The notes under the pieces are model-generated. The model was not told the DNA's origin, searched no databases, and was given only the letters and a program-made list of their open reading frames with translations. DNA of 64,000 bases from Bacteroides_D sp963546395 (GTDB lineage: Bacteria; Bacteroidota; Bacteroidia; Bacteroidales; CAJPTX01), in assembly GCA_963546395.1 (NCBI GenBank), contig CAUUMS010000008.1:20323-84322 (forward strand), in the 5' to 3' direction. Of the stretch, positions 26,711 through 34,809 are shown in pieces (within the stretch, counting starts at the first letter, position 1; each line of letters begins with the position of its first letter). The position numbers were made by a program, and so were the translations under genes.

Positions 26711-27346
26711 CTAAAGGCGAACCACCCTGGACGCACGAGCCAGGGTGAGCGAAATCTCATACATATTCGTCACGCGCCCCACGGCCACATGCTCTGCCAT
26801 GCCGAAGAACTCCACGCACGTGCCACACACCAGAATCTCAACCCCCTTCTCCACCAACCCCTGGAGCGTGGGCACAGCCCCCGTGCGACCATCTGTCAAC
26901 CGCACCCCCCCGTTCATCAGGAGTATAGCCCGCGGCAGCTGCTCCCACTCGGGCAGAGTGCTCAGGAAACCCTTCATCAGCACCTGCCCCAACGTGTCGT
27001 CCCCCTGCCCCAGCACATCGGTAGCGCACAGTATCACGCTGTCAGCCCCAAGCCCTGCGCTAGGTGCTGGCTGCGTCGTGTCGCATGCGTAGCCCTCGGC
27101 AACCTCTGTCGGCACCGTGCCAGCTCCCGGATTATCAAACGTGGCCACGAAGGTATCTCCCTCGGGATCGAAACGCACCCTCACCCCGAAGTAGGTGGCC
27201 ATGAAATGGGTGACATTTGCCACCGTCTGCGCCGTGGAGACCCGCATCACAATCTGCGCTCCCTGCGGAAGCTCCCCAATCAGCTTGCGCAGCTGCACTA
27301 TGGGGAGCGGGCACAAGAGCCCGCGGCAATCCAATTCGTTCACCAT
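26711..27346 (-). CDS. yedF: Selenium metabolism protein YedF (TusA + DsrE-like)
   Basis: A 211-residue two-domain protein. The TusA/SirA-like domain (1-75) carries the signature DCRGLLCPLPI with C7 and C12. The C-terminal DsrE/F-like domain (about 103-211) carries AILLMNGGVRL and ILVCGTCVEFF (C174, C177), followed by VGRVTNMYEI. This full arrangement is diagnostic of the selenium-associated YedF family. TusA proteins carry sulfur as persulfide, so a selenium-relay role is plausible. The start overlaps the pyrD stop by 7 bases, so translation is coupled to pyrD. Confidence 0.95.
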   Translation of the reverse strand: MVNELDCRGLLCPLPIVQLRKLIGELPQGAQIVMRVSTAQTVANVTHFMATYFGVRVRFDPEGDTFVATFDNPGAGTVPTEVAEGYACDTTQPAPSAGLGADSVILCATDVLGQGDDTLGQVLMKGFLSTLPEWEQLPRAILLMNGGVRLTDGRTGAVPTLQGLVEKGVEILVCGTCVEFFGMAEHVAVGRVTNMYEISLTLARASRVVRL

Positions 27347-28395
27347 ACCGGTATGTCATTCACGTGTCGACGAAGGTACCGATTGATACGCCGTGCAGCC
27401 AAAGGCCCCTCGTAGATAAATCCCGTCAATATTTGCACCAGCGAGGCCCCCGCCTGGAGCATCGCCAGGGCATCGGCACCCGTAAAGACACCCCCCACCC
27501 CGATGATGGGCACTCCGGGGCCGGCCTCATCGCGCAGAATACGCACCGTGCGCAAAGCCTCCTCCCGCAGTGGGAGCCCGCTCAATCCGCCCGTGCCGAT
27601 GGACTCCACCAGTGCCGCATCGCTCACTAACCCCTCACGCCGTGGCGAGGTGTTGCAGGCCACAAATCCATCAGCCCCATGCTCCAGAGCCAGACGCACC
27701 GTGGCGCGCAGCGCAGCCTCACTCTGGTGAGGCCCCAACTTCAGCAGCAGGGGCAATTTACGCCCAAGACGCACCTGCTCAGAGACAATGCCCGAGATCA
27801 GTGGCCCCAGAGTATCCTCCCGCTGTAGCTCGCACAGATTCGCCACATTGGGGCAACTCACATTCACTACCAGGAAATCCACCAGCGGGCTCAACGCTCG
27901 CAAGGCCACCAGGTAGTCATCCAACGCCTGTGCCTGAGGGGTAGATGTGTTCTTCCCCAGGCTCGCCCCCAGGGGGATCCGATTCGCCCGTCGGCGTGCT
28001 AACCTGCGAGCAACGCATTCTGCGCCCTCGCTGTTGAACCCCATGCGATTAATGATTGCCTCGTCCTTGGGCAGGCGGAACAGTCTCGGCTTCGGATTCC
28101 CAGGCTGTGGCTTCGGGGTTACCGTCCCCACCTCCACGAAGGCAAAACCCAGATTGCGAGCCCCATCGGCCAACTCCCCCCCCTTGTCAAAACCCGCCGG
28201 TAGTCCCACCGGATTCGGGAAGTGGAGCCCCATCTGCACGCTCGCTAGGGGACCATTCCCCCGATTCAACCACCAGCGCATGATCCACGACAGGGGCGGA
28301 TGGCAGATGAAGAGCCGTACCATGCGCATCACGAAGTGGTGCGCCCACTCGGGATCCGTCCGGAAGAACAGGGGGCGAATGATGCACTTATACAT
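27340..28395 (-). CDS. pyrD: Dihydroorotate dehydrogenase (quinone), class 2
   Basis: It oxidises dihydroorotate to orotate in pyrimidine synthesis, passing electrons to membrane quinone. The 351-residue protein begins MYKCIIRPLFFRTDPEWAHH, the amphipathic membrane-binding helix of class 2 enzymes. Motifs include NPVGLPAGFDKGGE, EVGTVTPKPQPGNPKPRLFR, NRMGFNSEG, VNVSCPNVANL, the TSPRREG loop and IGVGGVFTGADAL. An earlier Met at 28437 would sit on the promoter box at 28439-28446, so 28395 is preferred. It is the first gene of the pyrD-yedF-csd-DUF3343-selD run. Confidence 0.97.
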   Translation of the reverse strand: MYKCIIRPLFFRTDPEWAHHFVMRMVRLFICHPPLSWIMRWWLNRGNGPLASVQMGLHFPNPVGLPAGFDKGGELADGARNLGFAFVEVGTVTPKPQPGNPKPRLFRLPKDEAIINRMGFNSEGAECVARRLARRRANRIPLGASLGKNTSTPQAQALDDYLVALRALSPLVDFLVVNVSCPNVANLCELQREDTLGPLISGIVSEQVRLGRKLPLLLKLGPHQSEAALRATVRLALEHGADGFVACNTSPRREGLVSDAALVESIGTGGLSGLPLREEALRTVRILRDEAGPGVPIIGVGGVFTGADALAMLQAGASLVQILTGFIYEGPLAARRINRYLRRHVNDIPVW

Positions 28396-28438
28396 GAGCC
28401 CATCTCGCGCACGGGGAGCTGTGGGCCCGCACGTCATG

Positions 28439-28446
28439 CAAAGGTA
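28439..28446 (-). promoter_or_regulatory. Promoter -7 box TACCTTTG for pyrD and the selenium cassette
   Basis: A perfect TAnnTTTG box 43 bases before the pyrD start. No comparable box is seen inside the downstream cassette, so the selenium genes probably depend on this promoter. Confidence 0.55.
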
Positions 28447-28502
28447 ACTCGCTTTGCGTAAACGATCACCAGCATGCGCCCACCGTCAGCCCCATGCCGA
28501 CG

Positions 28503-29333
28503 CTAGACCGCCACGTTGAACTCACGCAACGCGTCGTTCAGGGATGTCTTCCTGTCCGTAGACTCTTTCCGCTGACCCACGATGAGCGCGCTCGGCACCC
28601 CGAACTCACCCGCCGCAAAGGTGCGCATGTAGACCCCGGGTATCACCACGGAATTCGGCGGCACATACCCCCGATACTCCACAGGGGTAGACCCGCTCAC
28701 GTCTATAATCTTGGTGGAACTGGTAATCACCACATTAGCCCCTAGCACGGCTCCCGCGGCAATGCGAGCCCCCTCCACGACGATGCACCGCGACCCAATG
28801 AAGCAGTGATCCTCCACCACCACCGGCTGCGCCTGCATGGGCTCGAGCACCCCCCCAATGCCCACTCCGCCCGACAGGTGCACATGGCTCCCTATCTGAG
28901 CGCATGAGCCCACCGTGGCCCAGGTGTCCACCATGCTCCCCTCGCCCACGTAGGCCCCAATGTTGACGTACGAGGGCATCAGAACACACCCAGGCGCCAC
29001 ATACGACCCGTAACGCGCCACCGCGGGGGGTACAGCCCGCACACCTAGCTGCTCAAAATTACGCTTGGTGGCAATCTTATCGTAAAACTCCAGGTCGCCC
29101 GCCCGCACAGGCTCCAACCCCTGTATGCGGAAGTAGAGAAGGATGGCCTGCTTCACCCACTCATTCACACGCCAGCCGTCGCCCTCAGGCTCAGCCACGC
29201 GCACCACGCCACGATCCAGCAGATCGATACACGCCCGCACCACCTCAGCGTTGGCGGGATCTCCATGACTACCCTCCGTCCAGATACGGGCCACCAATGT
29301 GGCCAGCTCCTGCGCATTACGCTCCATACTCAC
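28503..29333 (-). CDS. dapD: 2,3,4,5-tetrahydropyridine-2,6-dicarboxylate N-succinyltransferase
   Basis: It succinylates tetrahydrodipicolinate in the succinylase branch of lysine and meso-diaminopimelate synthesis, which feeds peptidoglycan. The 276-residue protein has an alpha-helical N-terminus, then RAVPPAVARYGSYVAPGCVL and a left-handed beta helix of hexapeptide repeats (VNIGAYVGEGSMVDTWATVG, SCAQIGSHVHLSGGVGIGGV), ending in the C-terminal LNDALREFNV. The start lies 4 bases after the SpoIID-like gene stop, so the two are coupled. Confidence 0.97.
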   Translation of the reverse strand: MSMERNAQELATLVARIWTEGSHGDPANAEVVRACIDLLDRGVVRVAEPEGDGWRVNEWVKQAILLYFRIQGLEPVRAGDLEFYDKIATKRNFEQLGVRAVPPAVARYGSYVAPGCVLMPSYVNIGAYVGEGSMVDTWATVGSCAQIGSHVHLSGGVGIGGVLEPMQAQPVVVEDHCFIGSRCIVVEGARIAAGAVLGANVVITSSTKIIDVSGSTPVEYRGYVPPNSVVIPGVYMRTFAAGEFGVPSALIVGQRKESTDRKTSLNDALREFNVAV

Positions 29334-29337
29334 GCCC

Positions 29338-30519
29338 TCACTTCTTTACATCTGCGGGGACAGCCATGCTCGCCTTAGCGATGCGCACCCCGTGGAAGTA
29401 GAATGCAATGATATCCTCCGCCTTTTTACCCGCCTCGGCCATGCGCATAGCCCCCTCCTGGCAAAGGCCGATGCCATGCCCATAGCCACGCCCACGCAGC
29501 TCGAGAGACTCACCACTGGGTATTACGTCGAACCACGCCGACTTCAAATTGAAATACTCCCGCAGGTCGCGGAACGGCACCCCCACCCCACCAGGTAGGG
29601 AATACACCGCCTCGCGACGAGTAGAGCGGTAGGCATACTGCCCATTGGAGATATTCTGCGTGGGTACTCCCTTAGAGTGCAGAAAACGTTTCCAATCGGC
29701 CAGCCGCACCCGTGTTGTCCAGGTGGCCCCTTTCGACTTGCGGCAGTACGGGTCGCGCACTGAGCGCAGGTAATCATTATCCGTGAGCCAGACATCGCCA
29801 GCAGAGGCCGTCTCACCCCCACAGTTGGCGTGAAAGACACTCGTGACAAAGCGTTTCCCCTTGTCCAGCAGCACGAGGCCCTGGGTGCTCTTGGCGGCCT
29901 TCACAATGGTAGGGTACTTCTGCGCGCTCCCCCTATAGGCCTGGCAATGCACCTCGTCGCACAGATTGTAGCCCTCCTCCAGGTGCTTATCCCGATGGCT
30001 CAGCAGGTAGGTACGCACCAGCAACGCCTGGGCCCTGTAGAGCTCATACTTCGCTCGGCTCCCCACCTCGGCCAGCACCACGCCCGCCACGTAGAGCTCC
30101 TGATCCACCAGGTTACTCACCATCAGGCACCCGAAATCGACGTACAGGTTCAGATTGCCATCATACTCCCGAGCCCCAGCGGCAGGTGTCACGCACTCCA
30201 GCTCGAACATCGCCTCGGGATCCCCATGTATTACGGCCGCATGCTCACACTCGAGGTTCTTCAGCTGCAAGCTGCTGAAACGCAACACGTTCCCCACACG
30301 CTCCACGCGCAACGCCTCGCCAGACGGGAGCGCGTACTTATTGCCATCCACCAGCAACACGTAGCCCTCTGTGCGGGGAGTAATCCGCACGCTCTGCACG
30401 CTCGCCGCATCGAAAAGAGACACGCTGACCCGCTGGGCCCATCCCCGCGCCGGGAACAACACCATCAGCAGTAGGGCCACCACTCCTCCCCGCATCATCC
30501 ACCAGCACCGGGCCCGCAT
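29338..30519 (-). CDS. SpoIID/LytB domain protein
   Basis: About 393 residues. A signal peptide (MRARCWWMMRGGVVALLLMV, ending near GWAQ) is followed by an N-terminal all-beta part (SLFDAASVQSVRITPRTEGY). Then comes the SpoIID core with VAGVVLAEVGSRAKYELYRAQALLVRTYLL, LCDEVHCQAYRG, FHANCGGETA and RGYGHGIGLCQEGAMRMA. In sporulating bacteria SpoIID is a peptidoglycan lytic transglycosylase; in Bacteroidetes the role is unproven but probably wall remodelling. Several Mets are possible (30573, 30534, 30519); one directly before the signal peptide is used. A TATCTTTG promoter lies at 30581-30588. dapD follows by 4 bases. Confidence 0.88.
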   Translation of the reverse strand: MRARCWWMMRGGVVALLLMVLFPARGWAQRVSVSLFDAASVQSVRITPRTEGYVLLVDGNKYALPSGEALRVERVGNVLRFSSLQLKNLECEHAAVIHGDPEAMFELECVTPAAGAREYDGNLNLYVDFGCLMVSNLVDQELYVAGVVLAEVGSRAKYELYRAQALLVRTYLLSHRDKHLEEGYNLCDEVHCQAYRGSAQKYPTIVKAAKSTQGLVLLDKGKRFVTSVFHANCGGETASAGDVWLTDNDYLRSVRDPYCRKSKGATWTTRVRLADWKRFLHSKGVPTQNISNGQYAYRSTRREAVYSLPGGVGVPFRDLREYFNLKSAWFDVIPSGESLELRGRGYGHGIGLCQEGAMRMAEAGKKAEDIIAFYFHGVRIAKASMAVPADVKK

Positions 30520-30580
30520 CCCACAGAGCTTCATCGCCCCGAGGGGTAGATTCATCCCCAAGTTGAGTATCATTCGACCG

Positions 30581-30588
30581 CAAAGATA
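30581..30588 (-). promoter_or_regulatory. Promoter -7 box TATCTTTG for the SpoIID-like gene and dapD
   Basis: A perfect TAnnTTTG box just before the lpxB stop codon region, pointing to a separate transcript for the SpoIID-like gene and dapD. Confidence 0.5.
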
Positions 30589-30599
30589 CGATAGCGACC

Positions 30600-31772
30600 C
30601 TAGTCGGTGCACGCCGTCCCGCCGTTTGCAGCCATTACGGACTCTCTCCCCTCTTCCGCCTGCCGTACAATGTGCGTCGCAATGCGCTCGGCCACGCCCG
30701 GGGTGCCCAACGAGCGGGCTAAAATCTGATACTGCTCCAGCATGGCCTCACGTCCCTCACCACCCGGGAGGATGCGCTGTAGCTCGGCAAGCAACCGATC
30801 GGCCCTGTACTCCTGCTGAATGAGCTCGACCACCGCGGCACGTTGCAGCACGAGATTCACAAGGCTAATCCACTGCACCTTCACGAAGCGTCTCGCTAGC
30901 GCAATGGAGAGGGCGTTGCCCCGGTACACCACCACCTGCGGAATCCCCAGCAGGGCCGTCTCCAGCGTGGCTGTGCCCGATGTGACCACGGCCGCCACGG
31001 AGTGCAGCAGCAATAGGTGCGTGGCCCCGTACACAATCTGCAACCCCGTGTGCTGCGCCATGTACTCCTCGTAGAGCGCATGGGGCAAATTGGGTGCCGC
31101 AGCCACCACGAACTGGTAATCGGGCAGCTGGGCCGTGAGCTCCGACATGATGCCCAGCGTGTACTGTAGCTCCTGCCGGCGGCTGCCGGGTAGCAAGGCC
31201 ACTATGGGCCGGGCATCCAGCCGATGCACCTGCCGAAAATCCTCAGAAGCCGATTCGGGGTCGCGCCCTAGGGGCAACTCATCCAGCAACGGATTCCCCT
31301 CGTAGAGGGCCTCTACCCCCCACCGGGCAAAGTACTCCTGCTCGAAGGGCAATATCACCACCAGATGATCCACGTAGGCCTTGATGCGCTTGATGCGCCA
31401 CTCGCGCCACGCCCACACCTTGGGGGCTATGTAGTAGAACGTGCGGAAGCCGTGCCGCTTGCAGTAACACGCCACGCGGAGATTGAAACCCGGGAAATCC
31501 ACCAGAATCACCGCGTCGGGCCTGAAACGGGCTATGGACTTGCGGCACAACGATAGCTGCTTTGAGACCCGCCGCAGGCGCATGAGCACCTCCCACAGGC
31601 CCATCACCGACAGCTGATTGATATGACAGATGCAGCCCGGGGCCACCGCAGCCATGGCATCGCCCCCGAAGTAGGCGAACTCCGCCTCGGGATCGCGCTG
31701 CCGCAACGCCCGCATCAGGTAGGATGCATGCACATCCCCCGAAGCCTCCCCTACCACCAGAAAGTACCGCAT
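30600..31772 (-). CDS. lpxB: Lipid-A-disaccharide synthase
   Basis: It joins UDP-diacylglucosamine and lipid X to form the lipid A disaccharide. The 390-residue glycosyltransferase of family 19 begins MRYFLVVGEASGDVHASYLM. It continues with YFGGDAMAAV, VILVDFPGFNLRVA, YYIAPKVWAWREWR, LPGSRRQEL, VTSGTATLETALLGIPQVVVYR and a C-terminal LVNLVLQRAAVVELIQQEY. The longer reading frame before MRYF shows no family similarity. It is the last gene of surE-membrane protein-lpxB, 17 bases after the small membrane protein. Confidence 0.97.
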   Translation of the reverse strand: MRYFLVVGEASGDVHASYLMRALRQRDPEAEFAYFGGDAMAAVAPGCICHINQLSVMGLWEVLMRLRRVSKQLSLCRKSIARFRPDAVILVDFPGFNLRVACYCKRHGFRTFYYIAPKVWAWREWRIKRIKAYVDHLVVILPFEQEYFARWGVEALYEGNPLLDELPLGRDPESASEDFRQVHRLDARPIVALLPGSRRQELQYTLGIMSELTAQLPDYQFVVAAAPNLPHALYEEYMAQHTGLQIVYGATHLLLLHSVAAVVTSGTATLETALLGIPQVVVYRGNALSIALARRFVKVQWISLVNLVLQRAAVVELIQQEYRADRLLAELQRILPGGEGREAMLEQYQILARSLGTPGVAERIATHIVRQAEEGRESVMAANGGTACTD

Positions 31773-31789
31773 CGTTCGGCCTCCGAGTG

Positions 31790-32077
31790 CTACACCGCCA
31801 GTGCCAGCACCACGGTGATAATTGCGTACACGATGGTAGCCCCCAGGGTGCCCCGCGCCGTCAGTAGACGGTTGGAGTACACGGCCACGAAGAAGAGCAC
31901 TGCATCGAACAGCGTGGCCATGCACAGCAGGCGCGCCAGCGTCCCCTTCACGCGCAGGAAGTGCCAGAACGACTCCTCCGGCATCTGCGCGTAGAGCGAG
32001 GCCAATATCACCGCAAAGGCCACCAGGGGAATAATTGCCCCCAGCGTTGCCCCTAGGCTCACCCTATTGCTGCGCAT
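31790..32077 (-). CDS. Small membrane protein between surE and lpxB
   Basis: A 95-residue protein, MRSNRVSLGATLGAIIPLVA..., with three predicted transmembrane segments (about 9-30, 48-68 and 76-94). The start overlaps the surE stop as TGATG, which favours this ATG over one eight codons upstream and indicates translational coupling. lpxB starts 17 bases after its stop. I recall small membrane proteins at this place in other Bacteroidetes, but the function is unknown; lipid A context is suggestive only. Confidence 0.75.
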   Translation of the reverse strand: MRSNRVSLGATLGAIIPLVAFAVILASLYAQMPEESFWHFLRVKGTLARLLCMATLFDAVLFFVAVYSNRLLTARGTLGATIVYAIITVVLALAV

Positions 32078-32862
32078 CACCGATTGGGATCCCATTGCCA
32101 TGCCTTCAGCTCCTCCATCGATGCGTAATCCGTCATGTCCACCCGCGTGGGCACCACGGTGATAAAGCTACGTTTGAGCGAATAGTCGTCCGTATCCCGC
32201 GCCTCGGGCTCCAGGTTGCAAAATGTGCCCGTGAGCCAGTGATAGGCCCTCCCCCACGGGTCGACTCGCTCCTCGAACTCGTGCTCCCATTTGGCCCTGG
32301 CCTGCCTGCACACCCGCACCCCCTCCGGGGCGTGGCGCGGCAGATTGACATTGAGGCACACCCCGCGGGGCAGTCCCCGCTGAAGCACCTGCATTGCAAT
32401 CTGACGGCAGTAGGGCAAGTAGGGCTCCATATCGGCCCCCGGCTCCCGATTCACCAGCGAGAAGCCGATGCTCGGGATCCCCGCCAGGCAGCCCTCTAGC
32501 GTGGCCCCCATGGTGCCCGAGTAGAGCACATTCACCGAGGCGTTAGACCCATGATTGATCCCCGCGGCTACCAGCGCGGGACGCTCGTCCACCAGCGAGT
32601 GCAAAGCCAACTTCACGCAGTCGGCCGGCGTGCCATTCACCGCATACTGGTCGTAGGGCGTGTTGGCCCTCCACGGGGTGTAACGCAACGGCACCGAAGC
32701 CGTGATGGCCTGCGACATGCCAGAGTTTCCCACCTCAGGTGCCACAACCACCACATCGCCCAGCTCCCAAAGCATCCGCGCCAACGTCTGCAATCCGGCA
32801 GCCGCCACGCCATCGTCATTCGTCACCAGTATCAGCGGCCGCTGCGCATCATCCATCTGCAT
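32077..32862 (-). CDS. surE: 5'/3'-nucleotidase SurE
   Basis: A metal-dependent survival-protein phosphatase acting on nucleoside monophosphates. The 261 residues contain the N-terminal LILVTNDDGVAAAGL with metal-binding Asp-Asp, VVVAPEVGNSGMSQAIT with the active-site Asn/Ser, VNGTPADCVKLAL, AGINHGSNASVNVLYSGTMGATLEG, and the LNVNLP motif. The first Met is followed by a second (MDD) two codons later. It begins 51 bases after the prs stop, on the same strand. Confidence 0.96.
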   Translation of the reverse strand: MQMDDAQRPLILVTNDDGVAAAGLQTLARMLWELGDVVVVAPEVGNSGMSQAITASVPLRYTPWRANTPYDQYAVNGTPADCVKLALHSLVDERPALVAAGINHGSNASVNVLYSGTMGATLEGCLAGIPSIGFSLVNREPGADMEPYLPYCRQIAMQVLQRGLPRGVCLNVNLPRHAPEGVRVCRQARAKWEHEFEERVDPWGRAYHWLTGTFCNLEPEARDTDDYSLKRSFITVVPTRVDMTDYASMEELKAWQWDPNR

Positions 32863-32913
32863 TCGCTTTGCTTCACTCCCGTTAACACCCCCAGCCTCTT
32901 CCCCTACGAGGCG

Positions 32914-33858
32914 TTAGCTGAATATAAAGTTCTCGCTAATCGACCGATTCTCCGACACATTACGGATGACATCGGCAAACAGGTCGGCCACCGAGAGCAC
33001 GGTGATCTTGTGCGTATCCGCCGCAGGATCCAGCGGTATCGTGTCAGTGACAATCAGCTCCGTGAGCTTGGACGCATTAATCCTGTCGTAGGCCGAGCCC
33101 GATAGCACCGCATGCGCGGCGAAGGCCCGCACGCTCAGGGCCCCCATGTCGGCCATCATATTAGCGGCCTTGGTGAGCGTACCCGCCGTGTCGACCATGT
33201 CGTCGAGCAGAATCACATGTTTACCCTGCACCTCGCCGATGGCGGTCATGGACTCCACCTCATTCGCCCGCGTACGCACCTTGTGGCACATCACCAGCGG
33301 GGTGCGAAAATGGCGTGCGTAGCTGTTGGAACGCTTGGCACCCCCGATGTCCGGGGTGGCGAAGACGACGTTCTCCAGATTCATACGCTCGATGTAGGGC
33401 ACAAAGAGCGACGAGGAGTACATGTGATCGACGGGGATATCGAAAAAGCCCTGTATCTGATCCGCGTGCAGGTCCATAGTCATCACCCGATCCACGAAGG
33501 CGGCTCGTAGCAGGTTGGCTACCAGCTTGGCACCTATCGGTACCCGCGGCTTATCCTTGCGATCCTGCCTGGCCCAGCCAAAATACGGTATCACGGCCAC
33601 CACCTTATAGGCCGAGGCCCGGTGCGCCGCATCAGCCATCATGAGGAGCTCGAAGAGATTCTCTACGGGAGGATACGTCGACTGCACCAGGTAGACCGTG
33701 GCCCCACGCACCGACTCGGTGAACGAGGGCTGGAACTCCCCGTCCGAGAAATCGGTGAACTCCACTCGCCCCAGCGGGCTCCCGTAGCTCTGGGCAATCT
33801 TGGTTGCCAGCGCCGTCGTGCGGCGCCCCGCAAAAATCTTAACTGTATTGCTATACAT
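32914..33858 (-). CDS. prs: Ribose-phosphate pyrophosphokinase
   Basis: It makes PRPP from ribose 5-phosphate and ATP for nucleotide, His and Trp synthesis. The 314 residues contain FSDGEFQPSFTESVRGATVYLVQST, PYFGWARQDRKDKPRVPIGAKL, the PRPP-binding DLHADQIQGFF and VILLDDMVDTAGTLTKAA (the PRPP loop), and the C-terminal DTIPLDPAADTHKITVLSVADLFADVI. It lies 42 bases after engB on the same strand, so engB, prs, surE, the membrane protein gene and lpxB may share one transcript. Confidence 0.98.
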   Translation of the reverse strand: MYSNTVKIFAGRRTTALATKIAQSYGSPLGRVEFTDFSDGEFQPSFTESVRGATVYLVQSTYPPVENLFELLMMADAAHRASAYKVVAVIPYFGWARQDRKDKPRVPIGAKLVANLLRAAFVDRVMTMDLHADQIQGFFDIPVDHMYSSSLFVPYIERMNLENVVFATPDIGGAKRSNSYARHFRTPLVMCHKVRTRANEVESMTAIGEVQGKHVILLDDMVDTAGTLTKAANMMADMGALSVRAFAAHAVLSGSAYDRINASKLTELIVTDTIPLDPAADTHKITVLSVADLFADVIRNVSENRSISENFIFS

Positions 33859-33900
33859 GAACCATCAGGTTTGTACCGTCCGTTAGCGGGCGCAGCCCAA

Positions 33901-34494
33901 CTACTGCGTCACGATCGATTCAATGTACTCCACCAGCTCATCGCGGCCGGCGGCCTGCAACGAGGAGGTGAGAAATAGCGGGGGGAGCTCCTCCCACATC
34001 TCCAGCAGGCGGGCCCGGTAGACCTCCATGTTGCGCGCCAGCTGCAACTTCGAGAGCTTGTCGCACTTGGTGAACACCAACGCCTGCGGAACCTCGTGCT
34101 CGCCCATCCACTGCATGAACTCCAGATCATTGGCCAGCGGCGCATGCCGCGCGTCGAGCAGCAGGAACATGCAGTAGAGGTTGGGCCGCTGGAGCACGTA
34201 GCCCTGGATGATGGCGTCGAACTTAGCGCGCTCGCGCTTGGAGAGCTTGGCGTAGCCGTAACCGGGCAGATCCACCAGATACCACGCGTCGTTGATCAGG
34301 AAGTGATTGATGAGCCGCGTCTTACCCGGGGCCCCCGACACCTTGGCCAGATCTGACTGGGCCGTCAACATGTTGATGAGCGACGACTTGCCCACGTTCG
34401 AACGGCCGATGAACGCCACCTCGGGCCGACGATCGGCGGGGCACTGCCCCCACTCCGCGCTGCTACACACAAACTCGGCCCGCTGTATCGGCAT
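33901..34494 (-). CDS. engB: Ribosome biogenesis GTPase EngB (YihA/YsxC)
   Basis: An essential GTPase in large-subunit assembly. The 197-residue protein starts MPIQRAEFVCSSAEWGQCPA. It shows G1 GRSNVGKSSL, G2/G3 around GKTRLINHFLINDAWYLVDLPGYGYAK, G4 FTKCDKL and a G5 TSSLQAAG loop. The longer upstream reading frame has no family similarity, and a TACCTTTG promoter box (34517-34524) lies within it, which decides this start. Confidence 0.97.
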   Translation of the reverse strand: MPIQRAEFVCSSAEWGQCPADRRPEVAFIGRSNVGKSSLINMLTAQSDLAKVSGAPGKTRLINHFLINDAWYLVDLPGYGYAKLSKRERAKFDAIIQGYVLQRPNLYCMFLLLDARHAPLANDLEFMQWMGEHEVPQALVFTKCDKLSKLQLARNMEVYRARLLEMWEELPPLFLTSSLQAAGRDELVEYIESIVTQ

Positions 34495-34516
34495 CCCTCT
34501 CTGCACTGGTTCGCCG

Positions 34517-34524
34517 CAAAGGTA
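34517..34524 (-). promoter_or_regulatory. Promoter -7 box TACCTTTG for engB-prs-surE-lpxB
   Basis: A perfect TAnnTTTG box 22 bases before the engB ATG. Confidence 0.55.
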
Positions 34525-34629
34525 GTAAATCTTGTAGCCGTGTATCCACCAACGATTGGCATGCCCGCCACGAGCTACTCTCGCCGGGCCTCCGGCGCAA
34601 TCCTCGTGCCGGCGCCCACGCACCAAGAA

Positions 34630-34686
34630 CGTACCAAAGCCGTATTTCTACCACCAAATACGGCTTTGGTACGGTGCTGCTACAGT
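34630..34686. repeat. Dispersed palindromic repeat, copy A
   Basis: An 18-base perfect inverted repeat (34630-34647 with 34656-34673) and an 8-base loop, followed by TACGGTGCTGCTACAG-like sequence. The right half and tail resemble copies near 49.02 kb and 59.13 kb. Confidence 0.7.
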
Positions 34687-34750
34687 GCTGACGCAATGGT
34701 AGTACCCCAGTGGGTGATGCGCCATGCCGCTTGGAGGCTATGATAGAGCA

Positions 34751-34795
34751 CAAAAAAGCCCCGCCCCCCACGTTCGGCACGCAGAGAGCGGGGAT
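34751..34795 (-). terminator. Terminator after the kinase/regulator gene
   Basis: On the minus strand a CCCCGC...GCGGGG stem-loop is followed by CTTTTTTG, a few tens of bases after the stop. Confidence 0.7.
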
Positions 34796-34809
34796 GAACG
34801 GATATGCCG

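Larger units (their letters stand above)
34525..34809. other. Gap between the kinase/regulator gene and engB
   Basis: About 285 bases (315 with the promoter) holding the terminator of the upstream gene and a long perfect palindrome listed separately. No coding sequence. Confidence 0.6.

Noticed and set aside
27340..27346. Overlap of pyrD and yedF as a sequencing artefact
   Set aside because: Both ends carry family-typical residues; a short overlap is normal for coupled genes.
34495..34626. N-terminal extension of engB
   Set aside because: It contains a promoter box and is low-complexity; the Met before RAEFV is the usual start.
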